Of a stretch of 64,000 bases of DNA, positions 26,561 to 38,000 are shown piece by piece. The translations under genes were made by a program, and so were the position numbers. The notes beneath the pieces were generated by a model. That model was not told the DNA's origin. It was given only the letters and a program-made list of their open reading frames with translations, and did not search any database. The stretch comes from Nymphaea colorata (Eukaryota > Streptophyta > Magnoliopsida > Nymphaeales > Nymphaeaceae). Numbering within the stretch: position 1 is the first letter of the stretch; every line of letters starts with the position of its first letter. The DNA is taken from positions 16,011,289-16,075,288 of the forward strand of contig NC_045146.1 of assembly GCF_008831285.2 (NCBI RefSeq). The letters run 5' to 3'.

Positions 26561-27119
26561 GACACTTAGATTAGAGATAAAAGAACCAGACTTTTTTATT
26601 TTTTGACAAAAAATTATTTTAGATAAAATATGAACATCCTAATATATTTATAAAAACTATTTTGATATAATCCTTGCTGTGAATCAAGTTGTTTTTATAA
26701 AAAAATGTTTATTTGTCTATTATCATTGTTTTCTTTTCCTTGCATGTGAATGTTAGGCTGGACCTGCAGAAGAAGTCCATGTCGTGATAGTTTAAGTACT
26801 TGTGGTTCTGTCCCTTCAATGAATATTTTCTAACCTTTCGATAATAAATAACACGTTCGTGCAGGGAAGTCCCGGGAAGGAGGGTAAGCTATCAAGAGGT
26901 TCCGGCATGGGGCAGTTTGCTTGGGATTCAACACCAGCAAGGTTGAGCAGCTTTGGCAGCTTGCACCGGCTTGCATTTCTGGCCGAATGCAGTAAATCTG
27001 CCCTGGATTTGTTAGCATGTTTCTGGCTTCAGAGAGTAAGAAAGCGTAGAAGATATTGAATTTAGCTTTGGAAATGCATGCTTAGGCTGCACGTTTCTTG
27101 CCTTGTTCCTTGCTACCGT

Positions 27120-27143
27120 GATATTGGCGATGCCGGCTCAATC
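27120..27143 (+). promoter_or_regulatory. candidate miR171 endogenous target-mimic site
   Basis: GATATTGGCG (27120-27129) and CGGCTCAATC (27134-27143) are together the exact complement of nucleotides 2-21 of the conserved plant miR171 (5' TGATTGAGCC...). They are separated by four extra bases, ATGC (27130-27133), which would bulge out opposite miRNA positions 11/12, where slicing normally occurs. That is the layout of an IPS1-type decoy, although canonical examples have a 3-nt bulge. miRNA position 1 is unpaired. No second arm able to form a MIR171 hairpin is visible nearby, so this is not the miRNA gene. miR171 normally cleaves GRAS/HAM (SCL6) mRNAs; this RNA would bind and titrate it. Expression is not shown by sequence alone. 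Confidence 0.75.
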
Positions 27144-27268
27144 TTTGCACTTTGTGTAATATCTCTGTCTCTCACATACCAAACACCCATTCAACATATC
27201 ATGCGTTCACTAGGCATTCTTGGTAACGAGTTATATTCTATACTTCTTGGAATTTGAGAGCGTGGCGC

Positions 27269-27386
27269 ATTGTGTTCTCTTCTCTTGGCCTCTTCCTCCA
27301 CCCACATTACGTGAATCGTTGATGTAAATTGTGTTCTCTTCTCTTGGACTCTTCCTCCACTCACATTACGTGAATCGTTGATGTAA
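27269..27386 (+). repeat. 59-bp perfect-length tandem duplication
   Basis: Units 27269-27327 and 27328-27386 differ at only two positions, so the duplication is recent. The unit contains a CT-rich stretch and CACATTACGTGAATCG (an ACGTG core). It lies about 125 bases downstream of the miR171 mimic site, either in the 3' part of that RNA or just past it. Confidence 0.95.
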
Positions 27387-27783
27387 GAGGGTTGGGAGAT
27401 GCGTAGGTACTAACGTGCTCAATTTCTTCGTCCTTTAGCTCATTACCCAAGGTTGAACCTAGAAAGCAAACACTATTTGGCATTTCCGGTGGCCTTCTCT
27501 TTTTCAGTTTCCTTTTGACATCCTGTACGCATCTTTTTCTAAATCATCCATTTGACCACGGCAGTTCTTCTTTGTTATCATGCTAGCGCGCCCTCATGCT
27601 TTTCCAAATCAAGATAATTTCATCTCATGAATAGTTTTCCCTTTCCTCAAAGGCGGTAACCTTGTAACTTTTTTCTCAATTTAAGAGCAGCCAGATGCAT
27701 GGAGATGAGATGATTTACCTTTATTTGCAAATTGAAACGGCCAGTAAGGAAAAAGCTGTCGATCAAGAGTACTTTTGGCAACT

Positions 27784-27823
27784 GTTTTATAAAATGGGTC
27801 AGATTCATGCCATTTTATAAAAC
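27784..27823. repeat. 14-bp perfect inverted repeat (hairpin)
   Basis: GTTTTATAAAATGG (27784-27797) and its exact reverse complement (27810-27823) flank a 12-base loop. Each arm also contains the near-palindrome TTTTATAAAA. Could be a MITE terminus or a structured RNA element. No function assigned. Confidence 0.8.
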
Positions 27824-30800
27824 ATTGTTTCGTGAATCTGCTTCATTCTTAAAGCAGATTCATTGAAGGGTAACAATACACTACTGTTGCCAATCATTCT
27901 CTCACGAAACTGTCTAAGTGTCATACTCCTAAACGGATCTGCCTCTTTTAGAAGTGACCCAACTGAACCAATGCCCTCAGGAGAAAACCATGTGCAAGAC
28001 CAGGCTCTAGAGTTTGCGTAGAAATGACGTCTCTCTTTTGCACGCTCTGGATGCACTTCACAGTTCAACTCAGTTCACTTAAATTAGGGGGCCAAACCAG
28101 CATCAGGACATTTTGTGAGTGTTGCTCCCTCAGGGGTGTAGATATATAGGCAAGTCGAATCACTCATGTGACATATTTTCCTTTCTTTTTTCCTTTGTCG
28201 TTTTATTATATGTTAAATGAAGAATGCAGATTTGTAAGTATTGTTCCCACTTCTCTCACCTTGAGCAGACAAATGGCAGAATATCAGCTAGCTATCGCAC
28301 ATGCTATGGACCTACGTATGTTCTGTGGCAGAAAGAGTGCAAATCTTGAGGTCCTTGCTGGGGAATCCTGGCAGCAGAGTGTTCTCTGTTCGAAACTGAA
28401 TTATTGACAAACCACCTTTGTTCATTGACCCGTACAGGGTACCGCCCACCACCCACCGTCCTTTCTCGTTTATTCTTCCTAAGCATTTTAAATGTTTTTC
28501 ATAATTTTACACTTTTGTATTTTTTTTTTTCATTTATTTTGGCATAACTGAGTGATTAAATGAGTTTTTTTTTTTATCATTCACAATTGATTCCGCTGAA
28601 TCGCTAAGTGGGCTGGTTCACAGAGATGGCAGTCTTGCTGATTCAACTTTTCTTCCAATTTGTATAGCACTAATGGCATAATAACAAGGAATTCCTCCTA
28701 ATACACACCACTGTCAGCTAAATTTTTGTTTGAAGATCGATGGGAATCTGCTTGAGTTCCTGCTTACATATTTCTCCTTACCATGTGGGTGTCAAATCGT
28801 CACAGCTGTTATGACAGCCATAATTCACGCTCCCTGATTTCTTCTTTGGACCAAGTAAGCAGAACCATGCAGAAAAAGCCCGATCCCACCTCTGGTCAGA
28901 CCTCAAATCCACGCGTTTTACAATCAGTGAGGAATTGATGCTGAAATCAACAGTTCGTTAAAACTGTGGATTTCAACCATCGTTGATCTCAGATCCTTTT
29001 CGACTTGAGATCCTCAGAAAATCAAACGCAACCTATGATTCTTCTTTGAGGAAGAATTTTTTATCTCCGCAAGACGTTGAGAACCTTTTCTTTAAGCAAA
29101 CTGGCGAAGAAAACAACCACCTGATTGATGAAATTGACACACAACTAATTGCTCTTAAATGCTGCTTCCTTGTGATAATTCACAAGTTAGGCCAACTTTC
29201 TATATTTACATCCCTGCTTTTCCCGCATCCTAGAACAAGAACTTTACCTACATATACAGTTTCCAGCTTCTCATTGTGTTTTTGAAATGCTGAGGGTCGA
29301 GTTTGTTACTAGTTCTTGTCATCGTCGTCACCATTATCGTCGTTGTCATCATGCCTCAATCCGATTATAAGGGCAGGTTGGTTACTGACTCCGCCATTAT
29401 TGATCAACCCTGTCGTTAATGTGTTGTTTGGCATTGCCATTGTCAATCGTATCCATCATAAACGGGAAACGTTTGGCAGTAGCGACGTTCAAATACCATC
29501 GAAATATGGTTTGAGAGATGAATCGGCTTTCCAAAAGCAGGACTTGAATAATCCAATCTTAATGAAACTAAATTTATTTTGACCGGATTTAAACTTTTGT
29601 CCTGATTTTTTATTTTCTTAATATGCGTCCAAGTTTGAGACTTTTCAAACTAAAAGCTGTTCAAGTTCCCATTTAGAGTTAAAGAACTCTTGTCCACTGG
29701 GTGCCAAGATTGGTTAAAGATTGGTCCAAAGCATAACTAATTATGTCGGTCTAATTCAACCATTTTCTATAAGATTACTAATTCCTGTAATTGGGATTTT
29801 TACTGTAGAAATGATCTATTTTACCCAAAACTTCTATCTGAAAGGGGAACTCACTTCTTGAGAAGCGTGCTTGACGTTTCTATTTGAACACATTTTATCG
29901 CAGGGTAAATCCCCCTTGGATGTATTTTGACTCCTCTTGGGAAGTATTTTCACAACGGTGTATTCAAACCTTAGAAATGAGTAAAGAAAGCCAGATATCT
30001 TCACCACGGACTTCACTGGCTTCTTAGATCGCATGCTTGATGCAACTTGGAAGTATGTTCACTTGGGTGTATTTACCAATGGCAGAACCAAAAGTTTACG
30101 GCCGAGGGCGCTATAATACTTTAGGAGGGCGTTTGATATATTTATAATCATAAACTTTCATAATCAAAATGCTTGTTTTTTTTAAAAAATAGAATTAGTA
30201 AACAAACAGGCTATTTTGCTTTCCGAATTGGGAACTAAATCCTGGAATTTTTTATTTCATTCTAGTTTGAGGAGGAAGTAAGATTATGAAAATTTTGATT
30301 CTTGAATCAAAATTCCAAACTATTAATTGCCCCTTAAAGGGCTACCAAATGTCAATGAGGTATTAATATACAAATAAGCAATTTATAACATGTACCCTTT
30401 TAGTGTGTCACTCTTTTGACATGCAAATAATAGCAAGAACAACTCTCGAGTTGAACAGTGTACCGTAATGGTTTTGGGAGTTTTATGTAGAAGACTATTT
30501 CCCCAATCAAACTGTTTGAGAGAAGAAGGGCAGACCTCTTCCCCACCAATTTCATAGGTTTCATGGTAGCAAAAGACTTCACAATCTGTTTGATTGCAGC
30601 GTGCACAAGTTATATTTTCGGTGCCAAACATGCAAGTTGCGTGTTCATCAACCAAGATAACCCCATCCTCTTAACGTCCAAAAAGTGGAAAAGTTCTTTC
30701 ACCAAACTACTCTTTTCAAGAGCCCTAGAAAGTCTTCAAAAAAAAAAAAATCATGCCTCGGTTTCCGATTCTTTTCCGAATGGAATAACTTGCTTTTAAG

Positions 30801-31240
30801 TTAACTAACTTTAGTACATGGTGAGATGTTGTTTTTGCCTTGTTTTTATCCTTAGTTTTTCTGGATTGCAAGGTGTTCTACAATGATAAATATGGCATTT
30901 CATAGTTTAGTATAAACGTAGTCTTGTTTGTAACGAGTAGAAAGAGTATTTCATTCTATAGCTTGTATCGCACCCAATCTTTTCCACGCTTCTCCTCACC
31001 TGTAGAGTACCACTTACTCGACCTTTTTAGATGACACCCACATTATGCTCCTACTTGCATATTAATATTCTCCTTTGTAATACGCGGAATTGACATCATC
31101 AAAAGAATAACTGGCATGCCATATCTATTATTATTTTTCTTGTACTTTTTTTTTTCATATGCTTCATATTTTTCATGTGGTAAAGGTGATTTGCCAGATT
31201 ATATCATGTGGGTTGCTTAATAACCAAGTCATGTCAATAG

Positions 31241-32917
31241 ATGGTTAAATGAAAATGAAACATAAATTAATGTGGAAATGGAAATTAATTTAGCGGTCTT
31301 CATTAACCAGGACAACGCAGCCTGGCCAGGACCTTCCAATAGGTTAAGATTTGGCACGTCATTCATCCAATCTCAGCCGTCCATCTTGGAAGAAGTAAAT
31401 GGGCTTTTATATATAAAACTAAGTGCAGGAATGATGTGGAGTAATACAAAACCGGCCAAATTACCAAAAGCAAGTTTCAAAAGTGGCTGCAATGACGCTC
31501 CTCTTGTTGACCTTGTTCTTTGTAGATATTACGAGAACACCATTGCCTTCTTTTCTCAAAATGCAACATTTTTTTAATTAATATTATATTGGTTTGCTGA
31601 TCCTTCAAGGTTTTCATTTCCTTCGTAGTGTTTATCCAAAATGGTCCCTGAATTATGAAAAAATGGCACATCGGTATCACCTTAATTGATAATTAGGAAT
31701 CAGTTTCTGATACTTGTACTTCTTAGAGTCATTCATTTTCCTGTTTTTCATCTCTGTTTTTTTACTTTGGTTCTAGAACTAACTATAGAAAATGGGTTCA
31801 TGCCGTTATGATTTTTATTAACTCAGTCCGCTTGTCCATTTCCGGGTATTTTTGTTGTTTATTGAAACAAAAAAAAAAAAAACATTTTGTTTGAAATTAT
31901 ATCAAGGTAGACTTAAGCAGGCAGGAAGTATTTATTTATACCAAAGTGGATTTGTCACATTTGTATATGCAAAACTGTCTAATCACAAATAATGTTGACG
32001 GAATTAACAGATTTTTAGTTGATTTTTCTCAATGATTGAAAGCTTTCTCTTATACTTTTCTGGCTGGAATAAAATATTATGCCATCAAAGCTCATGACGC
32101 AATACAATCTTGTGCATGCCTCTTTGAGATATTCATTTAATGATGTAGGACCCCTTAGCTTTTAAAACCGGCGATGGAAAAAATTGATGTGAGTCCTTGA
32201 TTTCAGCATTCCGAGTTTTCTTGCTTCGTTTGATAGTTGACAAAGAAAAATACGTGAGGCATCGTGGCTTGGGAATCACGTGTTGCTTGCTTTTCAAATG
32301 CAATGTAATGTAGGTCCATTGATATGAAATTCAAGGTGTTTGTTTAAACAAACAGGGGACCTCTACGGAGAGGCTGGCAGGGGCTTTGACCCCTCAAAAA
32401 ATAAATAAATAAAAATTTACATGTAAATTTTAAAAATTTTATTTTTCATACATAAAAATTTTAAAAGTTTATATTTCAACCCCTATTAAAATTTTGAAAG
32501 TATAATTTGGCTCTCTTTATAAAAACTTTTCTAGCTTCGCCCGTGATCTCCCAGCCGTCCTTTTTCGTTTCCCAAATATTGGTGACAGTGGATAAATCTC
32601 TTTCAAATGGCAATTCTCCAGATTATCTGATCTGGTCTCCTACTAGCGAAGTCTCCATGAACAAGGGTGAAGGGAGGGGGGGCGCCTAGGCCATGGCTCC
32701 ACCCTATCGATTTGGAAAAAAAAATTGCATTGAAAAAATTGAAAATTTTTAGTTACGTCATGTATTGTTTGGATTCGAGTTCAACCCATATGCAGAAGTT
32801 TGATTGTTTGGATCGCCCTTGCAAAAAATTTTGGCGAATAAATGGTTACATGAAAATGAACATAAATTTAGGTGCAAATGAAAATTAATTTAACGGTTTT
32901 TAGTAAACCCGGACAAG
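31241..32917 (+). repeat. pair of ~76 bp diverged direct repeats
   Basis: Copies at 31241-31316 and 32842-32917 run from ATGGTTAAATG/ATGGTTACATG to CCAGGACAAC/CCCGGACAAG, about 80 % identical and 1.6 kb apart. The region between holds no coding sequence of a retroelement. Confidence 0.6.
32350..32540. repeat. MITE-like element of the GGAGCCA/TTCGCCC family
   Basis: The left end ACGGAGAGGCTGGCAGGGGC is an imperfect inverted match to the right end TTTCTAGCTTCGCCCGTGAT. The interior is AT-rich with CCCCTATTAAAATTTTGAAAG. Related in ends and interior to the element at 1766-1938. Confidence 0.45.
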
Positions 32918-33125
32918 GTGTCATAATCGGACAGCCAGTGACTACATTAACGTTGCCCTTGTTGGCTTGTTTGAGACTTGAAAACAACACGTTCGAGGAA
33001 AGAGGTTAAGAACCACGCTTTGAAGTTCATTCAAAGCAAGTTTGCGTGTCAAATGAGATCATCATATCGATCATCCAACATCTTTTGAATCTCTTTCAAT
33101 TTTGTCATAATCGATATGACATGAT

Positions 33126-33315
33126 TTCAAGGGGTGAAGCCAAAAAAATTTTATGAGGAGCCGAATTAAAGTTTCAAAATTTTGATTAAGATCAAAATAT
33201 CATTTTTCAAATTTTTTATACAAAACAAGTAAAATTTTCTAAAATTTATATGCAAATTAAAAAAAAAAATTGTGGTAGAGTCAGGGCCCAAGCGAACCCT
33301 ACCTTGACTCTGATC
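33126..33315. repeat. degraded copy of the GTGAAGCCA repeat family
   Basis: Starts with GGGGTGAAGCCAAAAAAATT, contains TTTCAAAATTTTGATTAAG, and ends in a GAGTCAGGGCCC-rich segment. Matches the order of motifs in the copy at 1766-1938. Confidence 0.4.
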
Positions 33316-33484
33316 CTCATGATTTCGGAATGATTTTTACAACATTGATTTATTGGCTAATGCCTATCAACTTATTGGTACACAAATCGACCTGAATGGG
33401 CTCTTTAGTCTCTCTCTATCTTTCCATTTGCTAACACAGGAATGTAATAACAAGAAAGTCATGGTCCAGCCATGTATTACTCTG

Positions 33485-33835
33485 CTGGAACTTGAGTCGA
33501 GCTTTGTGAAGCAACCTTCAACTAGACTAAGTCGTAAACCAAGTTTGAGCTCAAGCTCGACTCATTTAACCATGTGTCACCTTATTCATATATTTCTTTT
33601 CTTTAAATGAAAACAAAAACCATAAAAATAGTGTTAAAAAAAAAATTTACTGGCATGGGATTGAATACTAACAAAAAAGGAAGACATGAGTCAAGCTTGT
33701 GTAATTCGAACTTGACTAACTTATAACTAGAGTTTTAAGTCAAGCTCGAGATCCACTCGTTTATTAAACGAGTCGAGCTCACAAGAGCGAGTTTGATTCG
33801 AACCCAAATTGGTTCGACTCGTTATACATCCCTAT
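33485..33835. repeat. CTCGAGCTCGACT-rich dispersed repeat
   Basis: Dense short motifs GAGCTCAAGCTCGACTC, AGTCAAGCTCGAGATCC and ACGAGTCGAGCTCAC on both strands, ending with GACTCGTTATACATCCCTATT. This style of AGCTCGA-rich sequence is common in plant transposon termini. No coding capacity. Confidence 0.4.
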
Positions 33836-33872
33836 TAATGCCATTGAGTTATTGATATGATGAATCAGAATT

Positions 33873-33965
33873 TTACTAGTGGCGGAGATACATGGGGCTT
33901 GGTGTCGGCCACCGCATACACAAACCTATCAAAGTTTTATTAGAAGAATCCAAAATTACATTATG
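33873..33965. repeat. fragment of the GGCGGAGMYA repeat family
   Basis: AGTGGCGGAGATACATGGGG followed by an AT-rich stretch with CAAAGTTTTATTAGAAG. It resembles the copy at 37488. Confidence 0.35.
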
Positions 33966-34957
33966 ATGATTTAAAAAATATGTCACATAAGACCTGAGCT
34001 GGTGATTCAAATGCCAAAAATATCTTGGATTTGCGACTGACTGACTAAAAAAAACAGTTAAATTCAAATCCCATGAACACCACATTATATGATTTTTCAT
34101 CGTGACTTTATGAACTTCATATGTCATGCAGCTGCCGACAATTTCGTGATCAAGCCGTGGAAAAAACATAATAACTTTGTAAACTTCGTATTTAACGAGA
34201 TTTTTTTTCTACTATGTTCAAAATTATCTCATGTTTGAAACAAGAGCAATTTAATAATTTATTTAGCTTTCTGTGGGCTTGAGTAGACCGTGCTCTAATT
34301 CAATACTTAGTTTTTAGAAGAAGTTTTATTGTGCCCTGTCATGTATGTATCTGTTTCAAAAAGTGGGGTAGATTCAAAAAAACATTTTTTTAAAGTGTCA
34401 AATGAATCTAACCAAGGATAAATGAACAGTAACATAATGTTTTTGTTCTCAAACGACTCATATATATGTTGACTTGCAAATGTTTAAGACGTAAAAAAAA
34501 GGCCGACGAGAATTGAGATGTCAATTGGTTGGAAAATCAACTTCAATAAATTCAAGAAACTTTTATGCATCTAAACAAAACAAAAAAAGAACATAAAAAC
34601 AAAATTTCAAACCCAATACCAATTAATTTATAGAGAGCACTTTTGGTGATACTAGAACTTGCCTTTCAAAACATTATTATAATTCAATCTGAATCGGCAC
34701 GCCGGTCCGATTCTATGGCAGGTTCTGCCAGTTTTTAACAAATTTTAAACAGATTTTTTTAAAGTTTTTTTATTTGGAATTGTCTTTTTTATATATTCGT
34801 GTGCTACTTATTTGTAATCTAATAAATTCGAGCCCGCCAAGTAGATTTTTACAACTTTCTTTGAAGGAAAATATCGTAATTTACGCTCAAAGCGAGTTTC
34901 GTAGGGGGCAGGTTGTGATTTCTTCAAAAGGTAAGGGGACTTCACTTTACGCGCTCT

Positions 34958-34965
34958 TATATAAG
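34958..34965 (+). promoter_or_regulatory. TATA box of the gamma-glutamyl peptidase gene
   Basis: TATATAAG 97 bases before the ATG at 35062. It predicts initiation near 34990 and a 5' UTR of about 70 bases. Confidence 0.65.
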
Positions 34966-35061
34966 GGCGTCCACCGTCGGCAGCCATGGTCGGTCGGAAG
35001 GGAAGAAAAAACTTTGTGAGCTGTCCAGTAGTATTGTGAGAGGGAGAGAGGAAGAGGCGCA

Positions 35062-38000
35062 ATGGGGAAGGGGAGGTTCGGGGTTCTGCTGTGTGCGGAG
35101 GACTCCGACTACGTCAGGAAGAGGTACGGCGGGATTTTCGGCGTCTTCCTCGGAATGCTGACGGAAGAGGGCGAGACATGGGACGTCTTTCGTGTGTTCT
35201 CCGGCGAGCTGCCGGAGGACGACGACCTTGCGGATTACGACGGCTTCGTCATCACCGGAAGCTGCCGCGACGCCCACGGCAACGACCCGTGCATCTCTGA
35301 CCTGTGCTTCCTCCTCAAGCGCCTTCACGCCCTGCGAAAGCGTGTGCTCGGCGTCTGCTTCGGCCACCAGGTTCTCTCACTCTCGCGCTCTCTGTCTCTT
35401 CCTTTTTTTCTTCGATCCCTTTTTCTTCGGGATTTTTTCTATCCCGATCACGAATTTAGTTGCCATCACGGTCGGAGATGCGAAGAATGCCGGCAAAAAT
35501 ACCGGGAAAAGGGATCGCCGTGTGTCTAGAAACCGTTTCGGGGCGTCTGCGCTGCGCTAGCTGGTGTTTTCGGCTGTTTGGCTGTTTGAAAATGACTATT
35601 ATGCCCTTAGACTTTGGAAATTTTACTAGCGGAACGTGCAGCAACTGGAGCGCTGCCGAGCTGGTGCGGGCGTTGTCCCCAGCTGTTTACAAACTGAAAG
35701 GGATGTGATATCACGACGGGTTTTCCCAGAGAAATCCGAAAATTGCATAAATTTCATTTAACGGTCTCGTCTTAGTCATAATTCCAGAAGTAGGTCCTCC
35801 TTTTTAATGTCCACGGCACGGGCCCAGTTTTTGCGAACTGCTGCCATTAGGGTCCTGCCTTTCCCCTGAGTCACTCATTTGGTTAATTCGGCTTTGGTTG
35901 CCACTTTGGGTTTCTTAAGAGCTTAGGTATTTTTCATGTTAGAGGACAAAATGGAGAAGTGCAAAACCTTATTTTAGGCATTTATTTGACAGCAGCAGAT
36001 TGTTGGTATCGCAAAACCTCAAAAATAGCGAGTAGAAAATTTTCCCAGTCAATAAGAAAACATAGTTTCTAACTTTCTAATTATGTATTTCTGTAGCATC
36101 GTAATATCTAGTTTGCAAAAAATGCGACACAAACTATGTTCGGTTTCCTTCTGATGCTTAATGATTTTTAAGATGCATAAGTGCAAAGCACATTGCTGAT
36201 TTCATGAGAATTGGCCTATAATTGTTCTTTCAAGTAAAGATTACTTTCTAAGACCACCAATATTTGACATTCTTTGTGGTCGTGGGATTTTTTGTCATAT
36301 TTTAGAAGTCTAATCAACAATGTAAATGACATTTATTACGTCGATTTTGTTTTAAATGATAATAAAACATGGATTCGGAAGGGGGCTCATACGGTCTTTA
36401 CGTGAAAACTTTTTATTGGATCCCAATAGAGAACCAACACAATGGGTGCTTCCTGGGGGAAACGACTCTTGACTTTGTCGGTTGTACACGTGATTTTTGT
36501 ACGAGTAGCCAGAGTAACTCTAACAAGGCTTTGTCTTCTTCTATGGGCCTATTGTGTAGGGCCTGCCCTTCTCTAATTTGTCTTGACCAGGGAAGTACTT
36601 ATTATAGATCGGAGCCTTTGCTGGTTTTGGGCCGCGCATATGCAGCGCTATTACTTGTCGTGGGGTCATACGTCCAAAACCTGATCTTATACACCGAAGC
36701 CTTTGCTGGTTTTGGGCCGCGCATACGCAGCGTGATGACTTGTCGTGGGGTCAAACGTGTAAAAGCTGACTTTGGAGATGTATGGTAGTCGGTAGACTCG
36801 ATAGATATCTGGTGGGTGTGCTCTAGGGTGTCCTTGATTACTTGAGTTTCGAAGTGATCTAAGATTTTAAATATCAAGATTTTAGGTCATTGATTTCTAA
36901 TAAAGGTCTGAAATCTTATTTTTGAACGGTTGAAATGTCAAGAGGATTTATGATTTTATAAACCTAGCATCTTGAGATTCTTGGATCTCAAATCAGTTCT
37001 CCTTTCCTTTTACTTGCGATCCAGGAACTTGAGGCGAGACACATGATCTTAAATTCATGGTTGGTTAGCGCCATAGATTTAAAGTGGGTCTTTTGTTAAT
37101 TCAAACCATCGAGTATAAGATCTAAGTTAATTAAAGAACCCTAATCGACGATGTTGACTCGTGCAAGTCGGCTACATCGACTCGGTTGGATCGCCATTTC
37201 TTCATTTATTTTAATAAAAGTAACGAATGTATATATGTTGTTGGATAATAACTAGAAAAAAATTGCATATAAACTTTTTCTTAACTAATAATACTGTAAC
37301 AAATTACATATGCGCATCATAAGTTAACTATTTATGCATTTCATTTCATCATATATATACTTCCAATAAGAACATAATTATAATATAAGCCTTGAACATG
37401 ACAGATTAAGTACAAAATGCTATATGTAAAATTGTGTTTTTGAAACCTTATCATGCATACGCTTTTTTAGAAGTAATCTTACTTATCATCAGTGGCTGAG
37501 CCACATGGTGACTGGTATGGGCGGTTGCTCGTACCAATCTCTTAAAATTTCTTTAGTTTGAAATAGACATCTTTAAACATTTATCCTTGTATTTATATAT
37601 ATAAGTGTCTAGATATGAATATTTTTAAACAAGTATTCCTCCAACCAATTTTCTGAATTTGCCAAATCAATCGAGGCATGGCTGGCTATTAAGTAATGTA
37701 ATAATTCACATATTATTTTCGTGAGAAAAGGTCTCAAGAGTATTGTCAGTTTGAGTGTATAATTTTTGTCCATCTGATGCAATAAAGTGGGGCTAACCGA
37801 CAGCGGAGCATTCCATTAGAAATTTTGTCCATTTGGTAAAGGGCGTTGCTTTTGGCCTGCCCAGCAGCCCAAGTGATAAGGCGGGTTGGGCTTCATCCAA
37901 TGTGGCAGAATGCAATTGGTCCTGCATACACTGGGGATGAGGTGTTTGATAGTGAATTAAAAATTGCTATTATTTTGGGCAGGACACGCGTTGGCTGATT

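Larger units (their letters stand above)
19080..26864. other. long putative intron, no protein gene recognised
   Basis: If the splice pair at 19080/26864 is used, this is one 7.8 kb intron. From 19.1 to 23.5 kb the base composition is less AT-rich than ordinary intergenic DNA in this window, yet no open frame shows a known domain. Hidden exons of the same RNA or a second non-coding unit are possible. It also contains a (GA)n tract, a roughly 63 bp imperfect tandem repeat and a GGGTGCGGG-type repeat. Confidence 0.35.
18770..27200 (+). ncRNA. putative spliced long non-coding RNA carrying a miR171 mimic site
   Basis: Boundaries are inferred. A GC-rich, CT- and GAG-repeat-containing leader (about 18770-19079) resembles a plant 5' exon. 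It ends in a strong donor (GAG|GTAAGC, donor at 19080), and TTTAAA near 18747 could serve as TATA. A plausible acceptor (GTGCAG|GGAAG) opens a 3' exon at 26865 that extends past 27143. Joining the two puts ATGAGAGAG in frame with a 64-codon stretch, giving a 67-aa ORF ending at 27059 (basic C-terminus RVRKRRRY). I do not recognise that product, so coding status is open. The 3' part contains a bulged miR171 complementary site at 27120-27143. The 7.8 kb between may contain other exons. A second good donor-like AAGGAGG|GTAAGC at about 26876-26889 means alternative splicing is possible. Confidence 0.45.
27400..34900. other. intergenic region rich in repeat fragments
   Basis: No supportable gene in 7.5 kb. 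Open frames are short, overlap on both strands and lack domains. Recognisable content is limited to the repeat fragments listed separately, a near-perfect hairpin at 27784-27823 and homopolymer runs. Confidence 0.5.

Noticed and set aside
27060..27260. Could the miR171-like sequence be a MIR171 precursor star strand
   Set aside because: A star strand would lack the 4-base insertion, and no complementary TGATTGAGCC-type arm is found within a few hundred bases.
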